Assembly (NCBI GenBank): GCA_029287645.1
Contig: JARFQS010000013.1
Coordinates: 1 to 7,076, forward strand
Direction of reading: 5' to 3'
Origin: Thermoanaerobaculia bacterium
GTDB taxonomy: Bacteria > Acidobacteriota > Thermoanaerobaculia > Multivoradales > JAHEKO01
Length of the DNA: 7,076 nucleotides
Shown: positions 1 to 5,826 of the stretch, one piece after another
Numbering within the stretch: the first letter of the stretch is position 1
Layout: every line of letters starts with the position of its first letter
Notes under the pieces: model-generated
Database searches by the model: none
What the model was told of the DNA's origin: nothing
The model's input: only the letters and a program-made list of their open reading frames with translations
Position numbers and translations under genes: made by a program

Positions 1-50
1 GCGGCTTTGTGTGCTCAGCCTTTCGGCTGGCTTACCTTTGTCGAGGCATC
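1..50 (-). promoter_or_regulatory. Partial class I cyclic-di-GMP (GEMM-I) riboswitch, cut by the left window edge
   Basis: Read on the minus strand, 42 to 29 gives GACAAAGGTAAGCC. A hairpin follows with a GAAA tetraloop at 24-21, stem CAGCC/GGCTG (29-25 with 20-16), a bulged A15 and two further pairs (31-13, 30-14). Then comes CACAAAGCC at 11-3. This order matches the 5' half of the Vc2-type aptamer: GGCAAACC, a GAAA hairpin, then CGCAAAGCC. Compared from memory with Vc2, the ligand-contacting G20 corresponds to G36 and the intercalating A47 to A8. The C22-G45 pair is replaced by U34-A10, a compensatory change that supports the fold. The second hairpin (tetraloop receptor side) and the closing strand of P1 would lie beyond base 1. 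The controlled gene would be transcribed leftward, outside the window. Retaining G at the G20 position favours cyclic-di-GMP over the cGAMP-sensing variant, but this is inference. Confidence 0.62.
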
Positions 51-260
51 TACATCGGTATCACGGACGATCAGGCGACACACCACCCCAACAGGTGGTT
101 ATTGACGGGTGGCTATGAGCAAGGCGGTGAAGAGGCGGCAGCCAGTTTCGCCAGAGCCTTTTCCTTGGCCAGACGTGTCGGTCCACTCGATGTCGAGGCC
201 GCGTCTGCGGGTGTCCAGCTAGTCAACTGAGGTGGGGGTGGGCCGTGCCACCGGGTGACC
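51..260. other. Intergenic stretch, no convincing gene
   Basis: This lies downstream of the beta-helix gene and upstream (in minus-strand sense) of the riboswitch, so it should hold the end of one transcript and the promoter of a leftward one. A 6-bp inverted repeat, ACCACC/GGTGGT at 82-87 and 94-99 with a 6-nt loop, could be part of a terminator, but no T-run follows it on the minus strand. No clear -35/-10 pair is visible. Short open frames exist on both strands, but none has a good ribosome binding site or a recognisable product. Confidence 0.4.
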
Positions 261-1343
261 TTACCTGATGATCGAGACGCTGACGTCGATGGGTGTGTCG
301 GCATGGCCCGATATCTGCGGGTAGGTGGGATACCACGACCCGCCGATGTTGTTGGTGATGACCGAACGGTCGATCACGACGTTCCCCGTGTGGTCGTTGG
401 TGACGAAGAAGATAGCGCTGCCGTAGGCATTGACTTCGTTGTGCTCGATGCGCGATCCGCACACGGACAGCGTCATGGTGTTGCCATCGTTGTAGATGGC
501 GCCGCCACTTCCACCTCCAGGTGTGCCCGAGTCCGGTGGGTTGCCGCCTTCGCCTATGGCGTTGTTGTGCACGAAGACGCTGTTGAGGATCGTCCAGGAG
601 ACACCGATGCTGCTGATCCCGCCCCCATTCGAGCATGTGCCGCCAAGCCCCGAGGCTCCGCCGAAGGTCGAGTTGACCACGTAGACGGGAAGACCTTCAT
701 ACTGACTGAACACCCGAAGGGCCGCCCCGCCGAGGTCGGGTCCCACAGGCCCACACTCATTGTTGTAGAAGCGGGAGTTCACGACCTTGAACCGACCGCC
801 CCGCGCCCAGATCGCACCACCTCCTTCGTACTCCGGCTCGTCCGTCGAGTCGGCATTGATGAACGTGAGGTTCTGGACGGTGAGCCGCGGATGGTCCTGG
901 TTCTGGCAATGACTGGTCGTCCACACCTGATTCGGATCGCAGGTGTTCATGTAGAGGATGCGACGTTGGTTGCCTCCGCTGAGCGTCACGAGTCCTCCGC
1001 CGTCGATGACGATCTCGGGCCCGGTGTCGTTGAACACCTTGGCCGTGCTCTCGAGGGTGATCGTGACTGGATCCGGGCCGCAGTCGAAAGTGATGATGCC
1101 GCCCTGGGCCACGGCGTTGATGAACGCATTGGACGTGCAACTCGACGGCGTACCGGTGCCGACCACGGTGGTGGGATTGGACACATCCTCGAGACCCGCG
1201 CCTGGAGGGATAGCGCAAGGAGCCACGAGATCCGTCCAGGCCAAGAGCTGTCCCGCCTCGAAGCCATCCTGGAAGATCGGCTCACCCACAGCACCACCTG
1301 GGCTCACCATCGCGAGGAGTGACAGCAAGACTAGCTTCTTCAT
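261..1343 (-). CDS. Secreted right-handed parallel beta-helix repeat protein
   Basis: A 360-residue protein, probably surface-exposed or released; no enzymatic function can be assigned. Residues 1-20 are a signal peptide (MKKL, a hydrophobic run, then AVG before EP). Right after it, at 22-36, is a short motif PIFQDGFEAG...W of the 'DGFESG..AW' type seen in many secreted proteins of environmental bacteria. From about residue 80 to 335 the sequence is a ladder of short beta-strand turns. GG-A/I-type motifs (GGGAIWA at 174, GGAALRV at 205, GGGISS at 240, GGAIYN at 280) alternate with 'xVxNSxF' and FYNN/FVHNN units, resembling the GGAI/FxxN repeats of polymorphic outer-membrane proteins. Residues 111-119 (IVIDGGGLV) are typical of pectate-lyase-like beta-helices, but no catalytic set is evident. 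The ATG at 1343 was chosen over an upstream in-frame start at 1454 because it has an ideal GGAGGTG and begins a clean signal peptide. The protein has no autotransporter beta-barrel, so export beyond the periplasm is not explained by its own sequence. Confidence 0.88.
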   Translation of the reverse strand: MKKLVLLSLLAMVSPGGAVGEPIFQDGFEAGQLLAWTDLVAPCAIPPGAGLEDVSNPTTVVGTGTPSSCTSNAFINAVAQGGIITFDCGPDPVTITLESTAKVFNDTGPEIVIDGGGLVTLSGGNQRRILYMNTCDPNQVWTTSHCQNQDHPRLTVQNLTFINADSTDEPEYEGGGAIWARGGRFKVVNSRFYNNECGPVGPDLGGAALRVFSQYEGLPVYVVNSTFGGASGLGGTCSNGGGISSIGVSWTILNSVFVHNNAIGEGGNPPDSGTPGGGSGGAIYNDGNTMTLSVCGSRIEHNEVNAYGSAIFFVTNDHTGNVVIDRSVITNNIGGSWYPTYPQISGHADTPIDVSVSIIR

Positions 1344-1348
1344 CGACT

Positions 1349-1355
1349 CACCTCC
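1349..1355 (-). promoter_or_regulatory. Ribosome binding site that fixes the beta-helix protein start
   Basis: GGAGGTG on the minus strand, 5 nt before the ATG at 1343. It is a near-perfect Shine-Dalgarno sequence and decides against the longer reading that would begin at 1454 and run into the end of the hydrolase gene. Confidence 0.8.
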
Positions 1356-1450
1356 AGTGCAAGGATGACTCGACACTTTCAAGGAGGCAAGGAGGTGGAT
1401 AACACCCCAAGGATCCGGTTTTTGGTACCAGGGTGCGAGGGCCTTGCTGC

Positions 1451-2575
1451 TCAATTCGCAGACGCTGGTGCACGAGTGCTGGCGAACAGTGGTTCTCTGC
1501 CGGCGCAGGCATTCCGGTCGAAGGCGTCGATCATCTGGTCACGTGCCCGTCGGGACCATCCGGTCACGGGGCCCGAGCCGGTTTCGGCCGGGCCGGCATG
1601 GGTGGCTGCAACGAGGATCAGATCGGTTCCGGGGAAGAGGTAGAGCACCGCATTGGCCCCGTACTGCTCTTGTCCTCGAGTCCACAGCAGGGGGCGACCG
1701 TCTGCGGCCGTTTCCCAGAACCAGTTGTAACCCACCCTGAGCCCGCCTCTGGTGGTGACGTGCGGCCCGAGTAGTTGCTCGAGTTGTTGCTGATTCAGGA
1801 TCTGGAGTCGATCCAGTGCCAGGATCCATTGGTGGAGGTCTTCGACGGACAGGCGCATCCCAGTGGCTCCACGAAAGTCCCAATTGTCCTGGTAGGCATC
1901 GGATGCAAAAGGAGTGGCCAAGGGCGGAATCACCTCGCCCTCTCTGGCCTGGCGAGGCCAGAACGTTGCATTGCGGAGTCCGGCCCGATCGATGACGGAC
2001 CGCCCCAGATAGGTTTCGTAGCGCACGCCAGAGACTCTCTCCACAAGGATGGCCAGCAGAGTGTAGGCATCATTCGAGTACCCGAATCCGGTGCCTGGCG
2101 GTCTTGCCAACGGCAGGCTCAGGATCGCCGCGAGGGCCGCATCTCGACGGGTCAGGCCGGAGCTGGCGAAGGCTTGCGGCAATCCAGATTGGTGGCTCAG
2201 CAAATCGTGGATCGTGATGTCAGCCTTGTCTTCGGGGACCTGTTCGAAGATCTCCTTCAAAGGGGTTTGGAGAGTCAGATCGGTCTCAGTGATCAAGTTC
2301 AGCACTGCTGCTGCTGTGAACTGCTTGGTGATCGACGCTACCCAGTAAGAGGGAGTCTGGTCTGCTGGCAGTTCAATCCCATAGTGTTCATGGAGGAGGA
2401 TCTGATCGCCGCAGGCAACCAGGATTGATCCAGCGAAACCCTCGTCCTGAAGTTGGCCCAGAGCCTCCCTAGCATGCTCGATTGCCGGGTTGTGGGGCCC
2501 ATCCGAAGATGTGGCGGGTGCGGCCACCGCAGTGACAATTAGCGCCAGCCACAGACTGCCATCGCTACGATTCAT
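1451..2575 (-). CDS. Secreted serine hydrolase, beta-lactamase family (class C / penicillin-binding-protein-like)
   Basis: A 374-residue protein of the beta-lactamase superfamily (Pfam Beta-lactamase, AmpC/DD-peptidase/esterase-like fold). Family members act on peptidoglycan peptides, beta-lactams or esters through an acyl-serine intermediate; the substrate here cannot be told. Residues 1-22 look like a signal peptide (hydrophobic LWLALIVTAVAAPA) with no lipobox Cys, so a periplasmic location is likely. The nucleophile motif SxxK is SITK at 81-84, preceded by W-V-A as usual. The family's LLSHQSGLP segment is at 125-133, and the YxN motif is YSN at 166-168. Where a K/H-x-G third motif is expected, in the W-xx-G-x-x-x-Y/F-G context, the sequence reads TRG at 299-301. 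The length is normal for a single-domain member. The ATG at 2575 has GGAG 8 nt upstream (2587-2584). The stop lies 107 bp before the beta-helix start, so co-transcription is possible but not shown. The gene is divergent from the zinc-finger gene across a 197-bp spacer. Confidence 0.9.
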   Translation of the reverse strand: MNRSDGSLWLALIVTAVAAPATSSDGPHNPAIEHAREALGQLQDEGFAGSILVACGDQILLHEHYGIELPADQTPSYWVASITKQFTAAAVLNLITETDLTLQTPLKEIFEQVPEDKADITIHDLLSHQSGLPQAFASSGLTRRDAALAAILSLPLARPPGTGFGYSNDAYTLLAILVERVSGVRYETYLGRSVIDRAGLRNATFWPRQAREGEVIPPLATPFASDAYQDNWDFRGATGMRLSVEDLHQWILALDRLQILNQQQLEQLLGPHVTTRGGLRVGYNWFWETAADGRPLLWTRGQEQYGANAVLYLFPGTDLILVAATHAGPAETGSGPVTGWSRRARDQMIDAFDRNACAGREPLFASTRAPASAN

Positions 2576-2759
2576 CGCCTGGTCTCCGTTCCTGAGCCCG
2601 AGTATATGCATCGGCCGGGCCTGACCCTGGGCAGACTCGGACCCAGGCTGGAGGCAGAGAGACGAGCGGTCCGCCGGAGGAAGGTGGCCCAATTACCAGT
2701 TTCCTTGGATAATGGGCGGCAGATACTTTGAATGCAGGTCGAGCTGTGAACAACCCGAA

Positions 2760-2765
2760 GGGGAG
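2760..2765 (+). promoter_or_regulatory. Ribosome binding site of the UBP zinc-finger gene
   Basis: GGGGAG lies 7 nt before the ATG at 2773. It supports that start over an upstream in-frame TTG at 2728, which has no comparable site. A possible -10 element, GATAAT, lies at 2708-2713, but the matching -35 region (around 2685-2690) is poor, so the promoter is not called. Confidence 0.6.
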
Positions 2766-2772
2766 CGATGCG

Positions 2773-3084
2773 ATGGGTCTTCGCGAGATTTTTCGAAGCA
2801 AGAAGGACTGCGGTCATGTCTCCGAGTTGGTGAAGGTCGAGCCCGACTCGCCCGATTCGTGCCTGAAGTGTGTCGAGATGGGGGACACCTGGGTCAACCT
2901 ACGGGTGTGCCTCCATTGCGGTCATGTCGGATGCTGTGATGCCTCGAAGAACAAGCATGCCACGGGTCACCACAAGGAGACTGGCCACCCGATGATCCAG
3001 TCCTATCAACCGGACGAGACTTGGCGCTACTGCTATGTGGACGATCGGAGGGTGACAGACGCCGATTCCCCGGCTCGGCGGTAG
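2773..3084 (+). CDS. Small UBP-type zinc-finger protein
   Basis: A 103-residue, probably cytosolic protein made almost entirely of one zinc finger of the ubiquitin-hydrolase type (ZnF-UBP, Pfam zf-UBP). Potential ligands are in the family order: CGH at 13-15, CLKC at 30-33, CLHC at 46-49 followed by GHVGC with Cys54, then His62, His66/67 and His72 in the K-HATGHH...GH stretch. The conserved W40 and the closing W-x-Y-C-Y strand (84-88) are also present. In eukaryotes this fold binds the free C-terminal Gly-Gly of ubiquitin. Bacterial copies are common as stand-alone proteins of about 80-110 residues, and their ligand is not established. There is no signal peptide or membrane segment, and the last dozen residues are polar and likely disordered. 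It is the only plus-strand gene here and ends 10 bp from the convergent small gene. The start is set by the Shine-Dalgarno at 2760-2765. Confidence 0.88.
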   Translation: MGLREIFRSKKDCGHVSELVKVEPDSPDSCLKCVEMGDTWVNLRVCLHCGHVGCCDASKNKHATGHHKETGHPMIQSYQPDETWRYCYVDDRRVTDADSPARR

Positions 3085-3094
3085 AGCGTGTAGC

Positions 3095-3334
3095 TCAGTC
3101 GCGTCTCAGGCGGATCTGCTCCGGCATGCAGCCGAGGTGGTCTGCGGCTTCCTTCCTCGCCCCTGCTGCGTCATCGGCATCAACAGTCCATAGCCGTCGG
3201 TCCTCCAGCTGCCCCGAGGCATTCCTGACCTGGCAATACCAACCTGGATACGGGCTGTCCGGTTTGCTGAAGTAGAGAATCCCTACAATCCTCAGTTGCT
3301 GCTTGAGCGTGACAGGGCTCGCGCTCCCAGGCAT
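3095..3334 (-). CDS. Hypothetical small protein, 79 residues
   Basis: I do not recognise this family. It is supported as a real gene by an excellent Shine-Dalgarno sequence (GGGGAGG, 9 nt before the ATG), a compact protein-like composition, and a fit into the gap left by its neighbours. Residues 13-23 (QLRIVGILYFS) look like a beta-strand. A P-x-P-GWYC turn into a second strand (about 32-37) and a third strand around RRLWTV (46-51) follow. After these come an Ala-rich helix (about 55-66) and a short basic end, IRLRRD. The pattern beta-beta-beta-alpha suggests a small single domain, probably cytosolic, with no signal peptide and no metal-binding motif (only Cys34 and Cys69). It is convergent with the zinc-finger gene (10 bp apart). 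It starts 138 bp downstream of the kinase stop on the same strand, so it could be read as the distal gene of a kinase transcript. Confidence 0.6.
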   Translation of the reverse strand: MPGSASPVTLKQQLRIVGILYFSKPDSPYPGWYCQVRNASGQLEDRRLWTVDADDAAGARKEAADHLGCMPEQIRLRRD

Positions 3335-3343
3335 CGATCAGAT

Positions 3344-3350
3344 CCTCCCC
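3344..3350 (-). promoter_or_regulatory. Ribosome binding site of the 79-residue unknown gene
   Basis: GGGGAGG on the minus strand, 9 nt upstream of the ATG at 3334. It is the main evidence that this short frame is translated, rather than the overlapping GTG-started frame at 3180-3419. Confidence 0.6.
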
Positions 3351-3472
3351 CTTGCCTCGAGACGATGCAGCTTCATCGGGCAAAGCAAGCATGGCGAAAA
3401 GGGCAGGAGGAGGCAACACCCGAAAGGGTAGGTGATGGCCCAGGGCTTTGGCCTTCCTGAAGACCCTAACGG

Positions 3473-5632
3473 TCAGTCCATCGATTCAATCAGCGCCAGG
3501 TAGCGCGGATGCTCCCGGAGAGGCTCGAAGTCCCCGTCGTTGACAATCCACTCCTTGGAGGCGAAGCCCTTGGAGACGGACCGCTCGAGGTAGTCGATCG
3601 CTTCCTCCAAGCGCCCCGCGTTCGAATAGGTGCAGGCCACGTTGTAGAGGATGGCGGAGTCGTCGGGATCGATCTCGACGGCCTTCGCAGCCCATTCGAG
3701 ACCTCGATCCGTTTCGCCGATGCCGATCAGGGCGCCTGAGCCGAGGTAGAGGGCTCGGGCATCATTGGGGTTCAGGTCGAGGTGCTTCTCGATCACCTCG
3801 ACAGCCCGACGGTGACAGTCCCTCGCCTTCTCGGAGTCCCCCAGACCGAGGTACACGGAGCTCAGTAGACTTATCGACTGGAAATCCTCTGGCCGCACTT
3901 CGCTCGCCCTCTCGAAGTGGTGCGCCGCTTCCTGGAGCTTGCTCTGTTGCCAGCAGGAGCGGCCGTAGAAGTAATGCGCCTCGAACAGCTTCGGGTCGAG
4001 GCGAATCGCCGTCTCGAAAGACTCTGCCGCTTCCTCGGATCTCTCGAGTAGCGAAAGGACCAGCCCGCGCGATGCGTGGGCCTCAGGGCTCTCAGGGGCC
4101 AACTCCAATGCCTTGCGACTCGCCTCCTCGGCACGCTCCAGATTGGCGTCACTCTTGTCGAAATAGAGATAGAGGAGGGATGACGAGTCTGCGATGCCGG
4201 CGTGGGGTGCAGCGAAGTTCGGATCGATCTCGATGGCCTGGTCGAACATCTGCAGGCCTCGCTCGTAGGTCTTCTTGGTACCACGATGGAAGAGATTCCT
4301 GCCACGCAGGTAGTACTCGTAGGCCCGGACATCGACGGCAGCCTGGTGTTGAATCGCCTTTCTCTCCTTCGGGCTGAGCGTGACCTGGAGGGCCTTGACG
4401 ATGTTCTCGGAAATCTCGTCCTGGACTTCGAAGACGTCCTCCAGCTCGCGGTCGTAGCGCTCCGACCAGAGAAGAGCGCTGTCGCTCACATTGACCAACT
4501 CGGCACTGATTCGGACCCGGTTGCCGGCCTTGCGGACACTTCCAGACAGCACGGTCTCGACTGCGAGCCGCTCACCGATTTCGCCTGGGTCAGTGGTCTT
4601 TTCGACGACCTGAAAGGCCGCCATCCGTGAAGCTACGCGCAGCTCACCGACCTTCGACAGGGCATTGATGATGTCCTCGGCGATGCCTTCGCAGAAGTAG
4701 TCCTGGTCTTTCTGCGGGCTCATGTCCTTGAGGGGCAGCACCGCAACAGAGCGAGGCTGACTCGCCTCCGCTGGCTCCATCTCCGTCGGCAGATCCTCCA
4801 GATCGATGCGCAGTTCCTTGGCCTGCTGATAGCGGCGCTCTGGATCCTTCTGAAGGCAGCGCTGGATCACTCTGTCCAGCTGCCGTGGCACATCGGATCG
4901 AGCCTCGGCGACGGAGTGCGGCCGATCACGCAAGATCGACGAAATCAGTGATGCCGAGCTCTGGCCCTTGAAAGGCCGCTCACCCGTCACCATCTCGTGC
5001 AGCAGGATCCCCATCGCGAAGATGTCACAGCGGTGATCTGTCGGGCGGCCTTCGAGCTGCTCGGGTGACATGTACGGGATGGTTCCCATCACCAGGCCTT
5101 CCTGCGTGAGTGCCTCGGTGGCCATTTGTGTCTGATCACCGCTATCGCTGGCCACGCGGAGCTTGGCCAGACCGAAGTCCAACACCTTGACCTGCCCCTC
5201 GGAGGTCACCATCACATTGGCTGGCTTCAGATCCCGGTGCGAGATGCCCTTGTCGTGAGCCGCCGCCAGGGCCTGGGCCAGGGGCACGGCCACCGCAAAG
5301 AAGGAATCCAGCGTCATGCCCCCGGTCGGTACCAGGTCACCCAAGGTCTGGCCGGTGACAAGCTCCATGGTCAGAAAATGGAGACCCTCGACCTCCTCTA
5401 CGGAATAGATGGTGACAATGCCGGGATGATTGAGAGAGGCGATGAGCTCGGCCTCGCGCTGAAACCGCTGCAGCCGATCCGGATTCTCGGCCATCTCGGT
5501 GGGCAGCACTTTGAGCGCCACCTGGCGCTTCAGGCGGGTGTCTTCGGCCCGGTACACCTCGCCCATTCCACCCGCCCCGATCTTGTCGAGGATCTTGTAA
5601 TGACCCAGGGTCTCGCCAATCATAGAAGTCAC
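3473..5632 (-). CDS. Serine/threonine protein kinase with TolB-like domain and TPR repeats
   Basis: A 719-residue multidomain signalling protein. Residues 12-275 form a Hanks-type kinase of the PknB class: glycine loop GAGGMGEV (19-26), ATP lysine K41 in VALK, alpha-C Glu60, catalytic HRDLKPAN (132-139), DFG (152-154), GTIPYMSPEQ (183-192) and D203. All key residues are intact, so an active RD kinase is expected. The activation segment holds Thr168, Thr172 and Thr176 as possible autophosphorylation sites. Residues 294-420 match the TolB-N/FlgO-like module (SVAVLPL, then YFCEGIAEDI, LSGSVRK and LLWSERYDR), often found next to TPRs in kinases and adenylate cyclases. Residues 435-690 carry about six TPR-like helix pairs (for example RALYLGSGALIGIG and ILYNVACTYSNAG), probably for partner binding. 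No transmembrane helix lies in the linker (276-293), so it appears cytosolic. The start used is GTG at 5632 with AGGA 5 nt upstream; an in-frame ATG at 5623 (MIGETLG) is a credible alternative. Substrates are unknown. Confidence 0.93.
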   Translation of the reverse strand: MTSMIGETLGHYKILDKIGAGGMGEVYRAEDTRLKRQVALKVLPTEMAENPDRLQRFQREAELIASLNHPGIVTIYSVEEVEGLHFLTMELVTGQTLGDLVPTGGMTLDSFFAVAVPLAQALAAAHDKGISHRDLKPANVMVTSEGQVKVLDFGLAKLRVASDSGDQTQMATEALTQEGLVMGTIPYMSPEQLEGRPTDHRCDIFAMGILLHEMVTGERPFKGQSSASLISSILRDRPHSVAEARSDVPRQLDRVIQRCLQKDPERRYQQAKELRIDLEDLPTEMEPAEASQPRSVAVLPLKDMSPQKDQDYFCEGIAEDIINALSKVGELRVASRMAAFQVVEKTTDPGEIGERLAVETVLSGSVRKAGNRVRISAELVNVSDSALLWSERYDRELEDVFEVQDEISENIVKALQVTLSPKERKAIQHQAAVDVRAYEYYLRGRNLFHRGTKKTYERGLQMFDQAIEIDPNFAAPHAGIADSSSLLYLYFDKSDANLERAEEASRKALELAPESPEAHASRGLVLSLLERSEEAAESFETAIRLDPKLFEAHYFYGRSCWQQSKLQEAAHHFERASEVRPEDFQSISLLSSVYLGLGDSEKARDCHRRAVEVIEKHLDLNPNDARALYLGSGALIGIGETDRGLEWAAKAVEIDPDDSAILYNVACTYSNAGRLEEAIDYLERSVSKGFASKEWIVNDGDFEPLREHPRYLALIESMD

Positions 5633-5728
5633 CGTTGTCCTGGCTTTTCCCTATCCTACCCTAGACTTTTTTGCGCGTTCAGAGGTGTCTGCTGGCAGGG
5701 ACAGCAGCCATTGGGGTGAAGCAGCAAG

Positions 5729-5750
5729 GGCCGGGCGCGGAGGCCCGGCC
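5729..5750 (-). terminator. Strong GC hairpin downstream of the FG-GAP gene, possible terminator
   Basis: A perfect 8-bp inverted repeat, GGCCGGGC/GCCCGGCC, with a 6-nt loop. It lies 76 bp past the FG-GAP stop and about 100 bp before the kinase start. On the minus strand it is followed by CTTGCTGCTTC, which is only mildly T-rich, so a classical intrinsic terminator is doubtful. It may act as a weak terminator or an RNA 3'-end stabiliser separating the two genes. Confidence 0.4.
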
Positions 5751-5826
5751 GGTGGGATCAAGAACAGAAGAGGAAGCTATTGCACAGTGCTGTACTGCGC
5801 TGGGATACCGCCTGACCTGATCGGTT

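Noticed and set aside
9..230. Plus-strand frame containing GIYIGITDD, resembling the GIY-YIG endonuclease core
   Set aside because: The downstream Arg, His and Glu of the nuclease domain are not in the same frame, the frame begins at a GTG without a ribosome binding site, and the same DNA is better explained on the minus strand by the riboswitch. A decayed GIY-YIG gene cannot be fully excluded, but support is thin.
255..1322. 355-residue plus-strand open frame opposite the beta-helix gene
   Set aside because: It is the antisense shadow of a GC-biased gene: it has no signal, domain or ribosome binding site, and the minus-strand frame has a signal peptide and repeats.
1378..1394. Two closely spaced GGAGG-like boxes on the plus strand (AAGGAGG and AAGGAGG), considered as ribosome binding sites for a plus-strand gene
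   Set aside because: The only plus-strand frames after them are antisense to the hydrolase gene and have no protein features.
1775..2428. 217-residue plus-strand open frame opposite the hydrolase
   Set aside because: It lies wholly antisense to a gene with clear SxxK and YxN motifs, and the translation has no recognisable fold.
3180..3419. Minus-strand 79-residue frame with a GTG start overlapping the small unknown gene
   Set aside because: It overlaps the better-supported frame at 3095-3334, has no matching Shine-Dalgarno, and uses codons in the shifted frame of that gene.
3418..3429. ACCC-GAAA-GGGT mini hairpin after the kinase gene, considered as a terminator
   Set aside because: The stem has only four pairs and no T-run follows it on either strand.
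5126..5719. 197-residue plus-strand open frame opposite the kinase N-terminus
   Set aside because: It is antisense to conserved kinase motifs, with a composition rich in H, G and Q typical of shadow translations.
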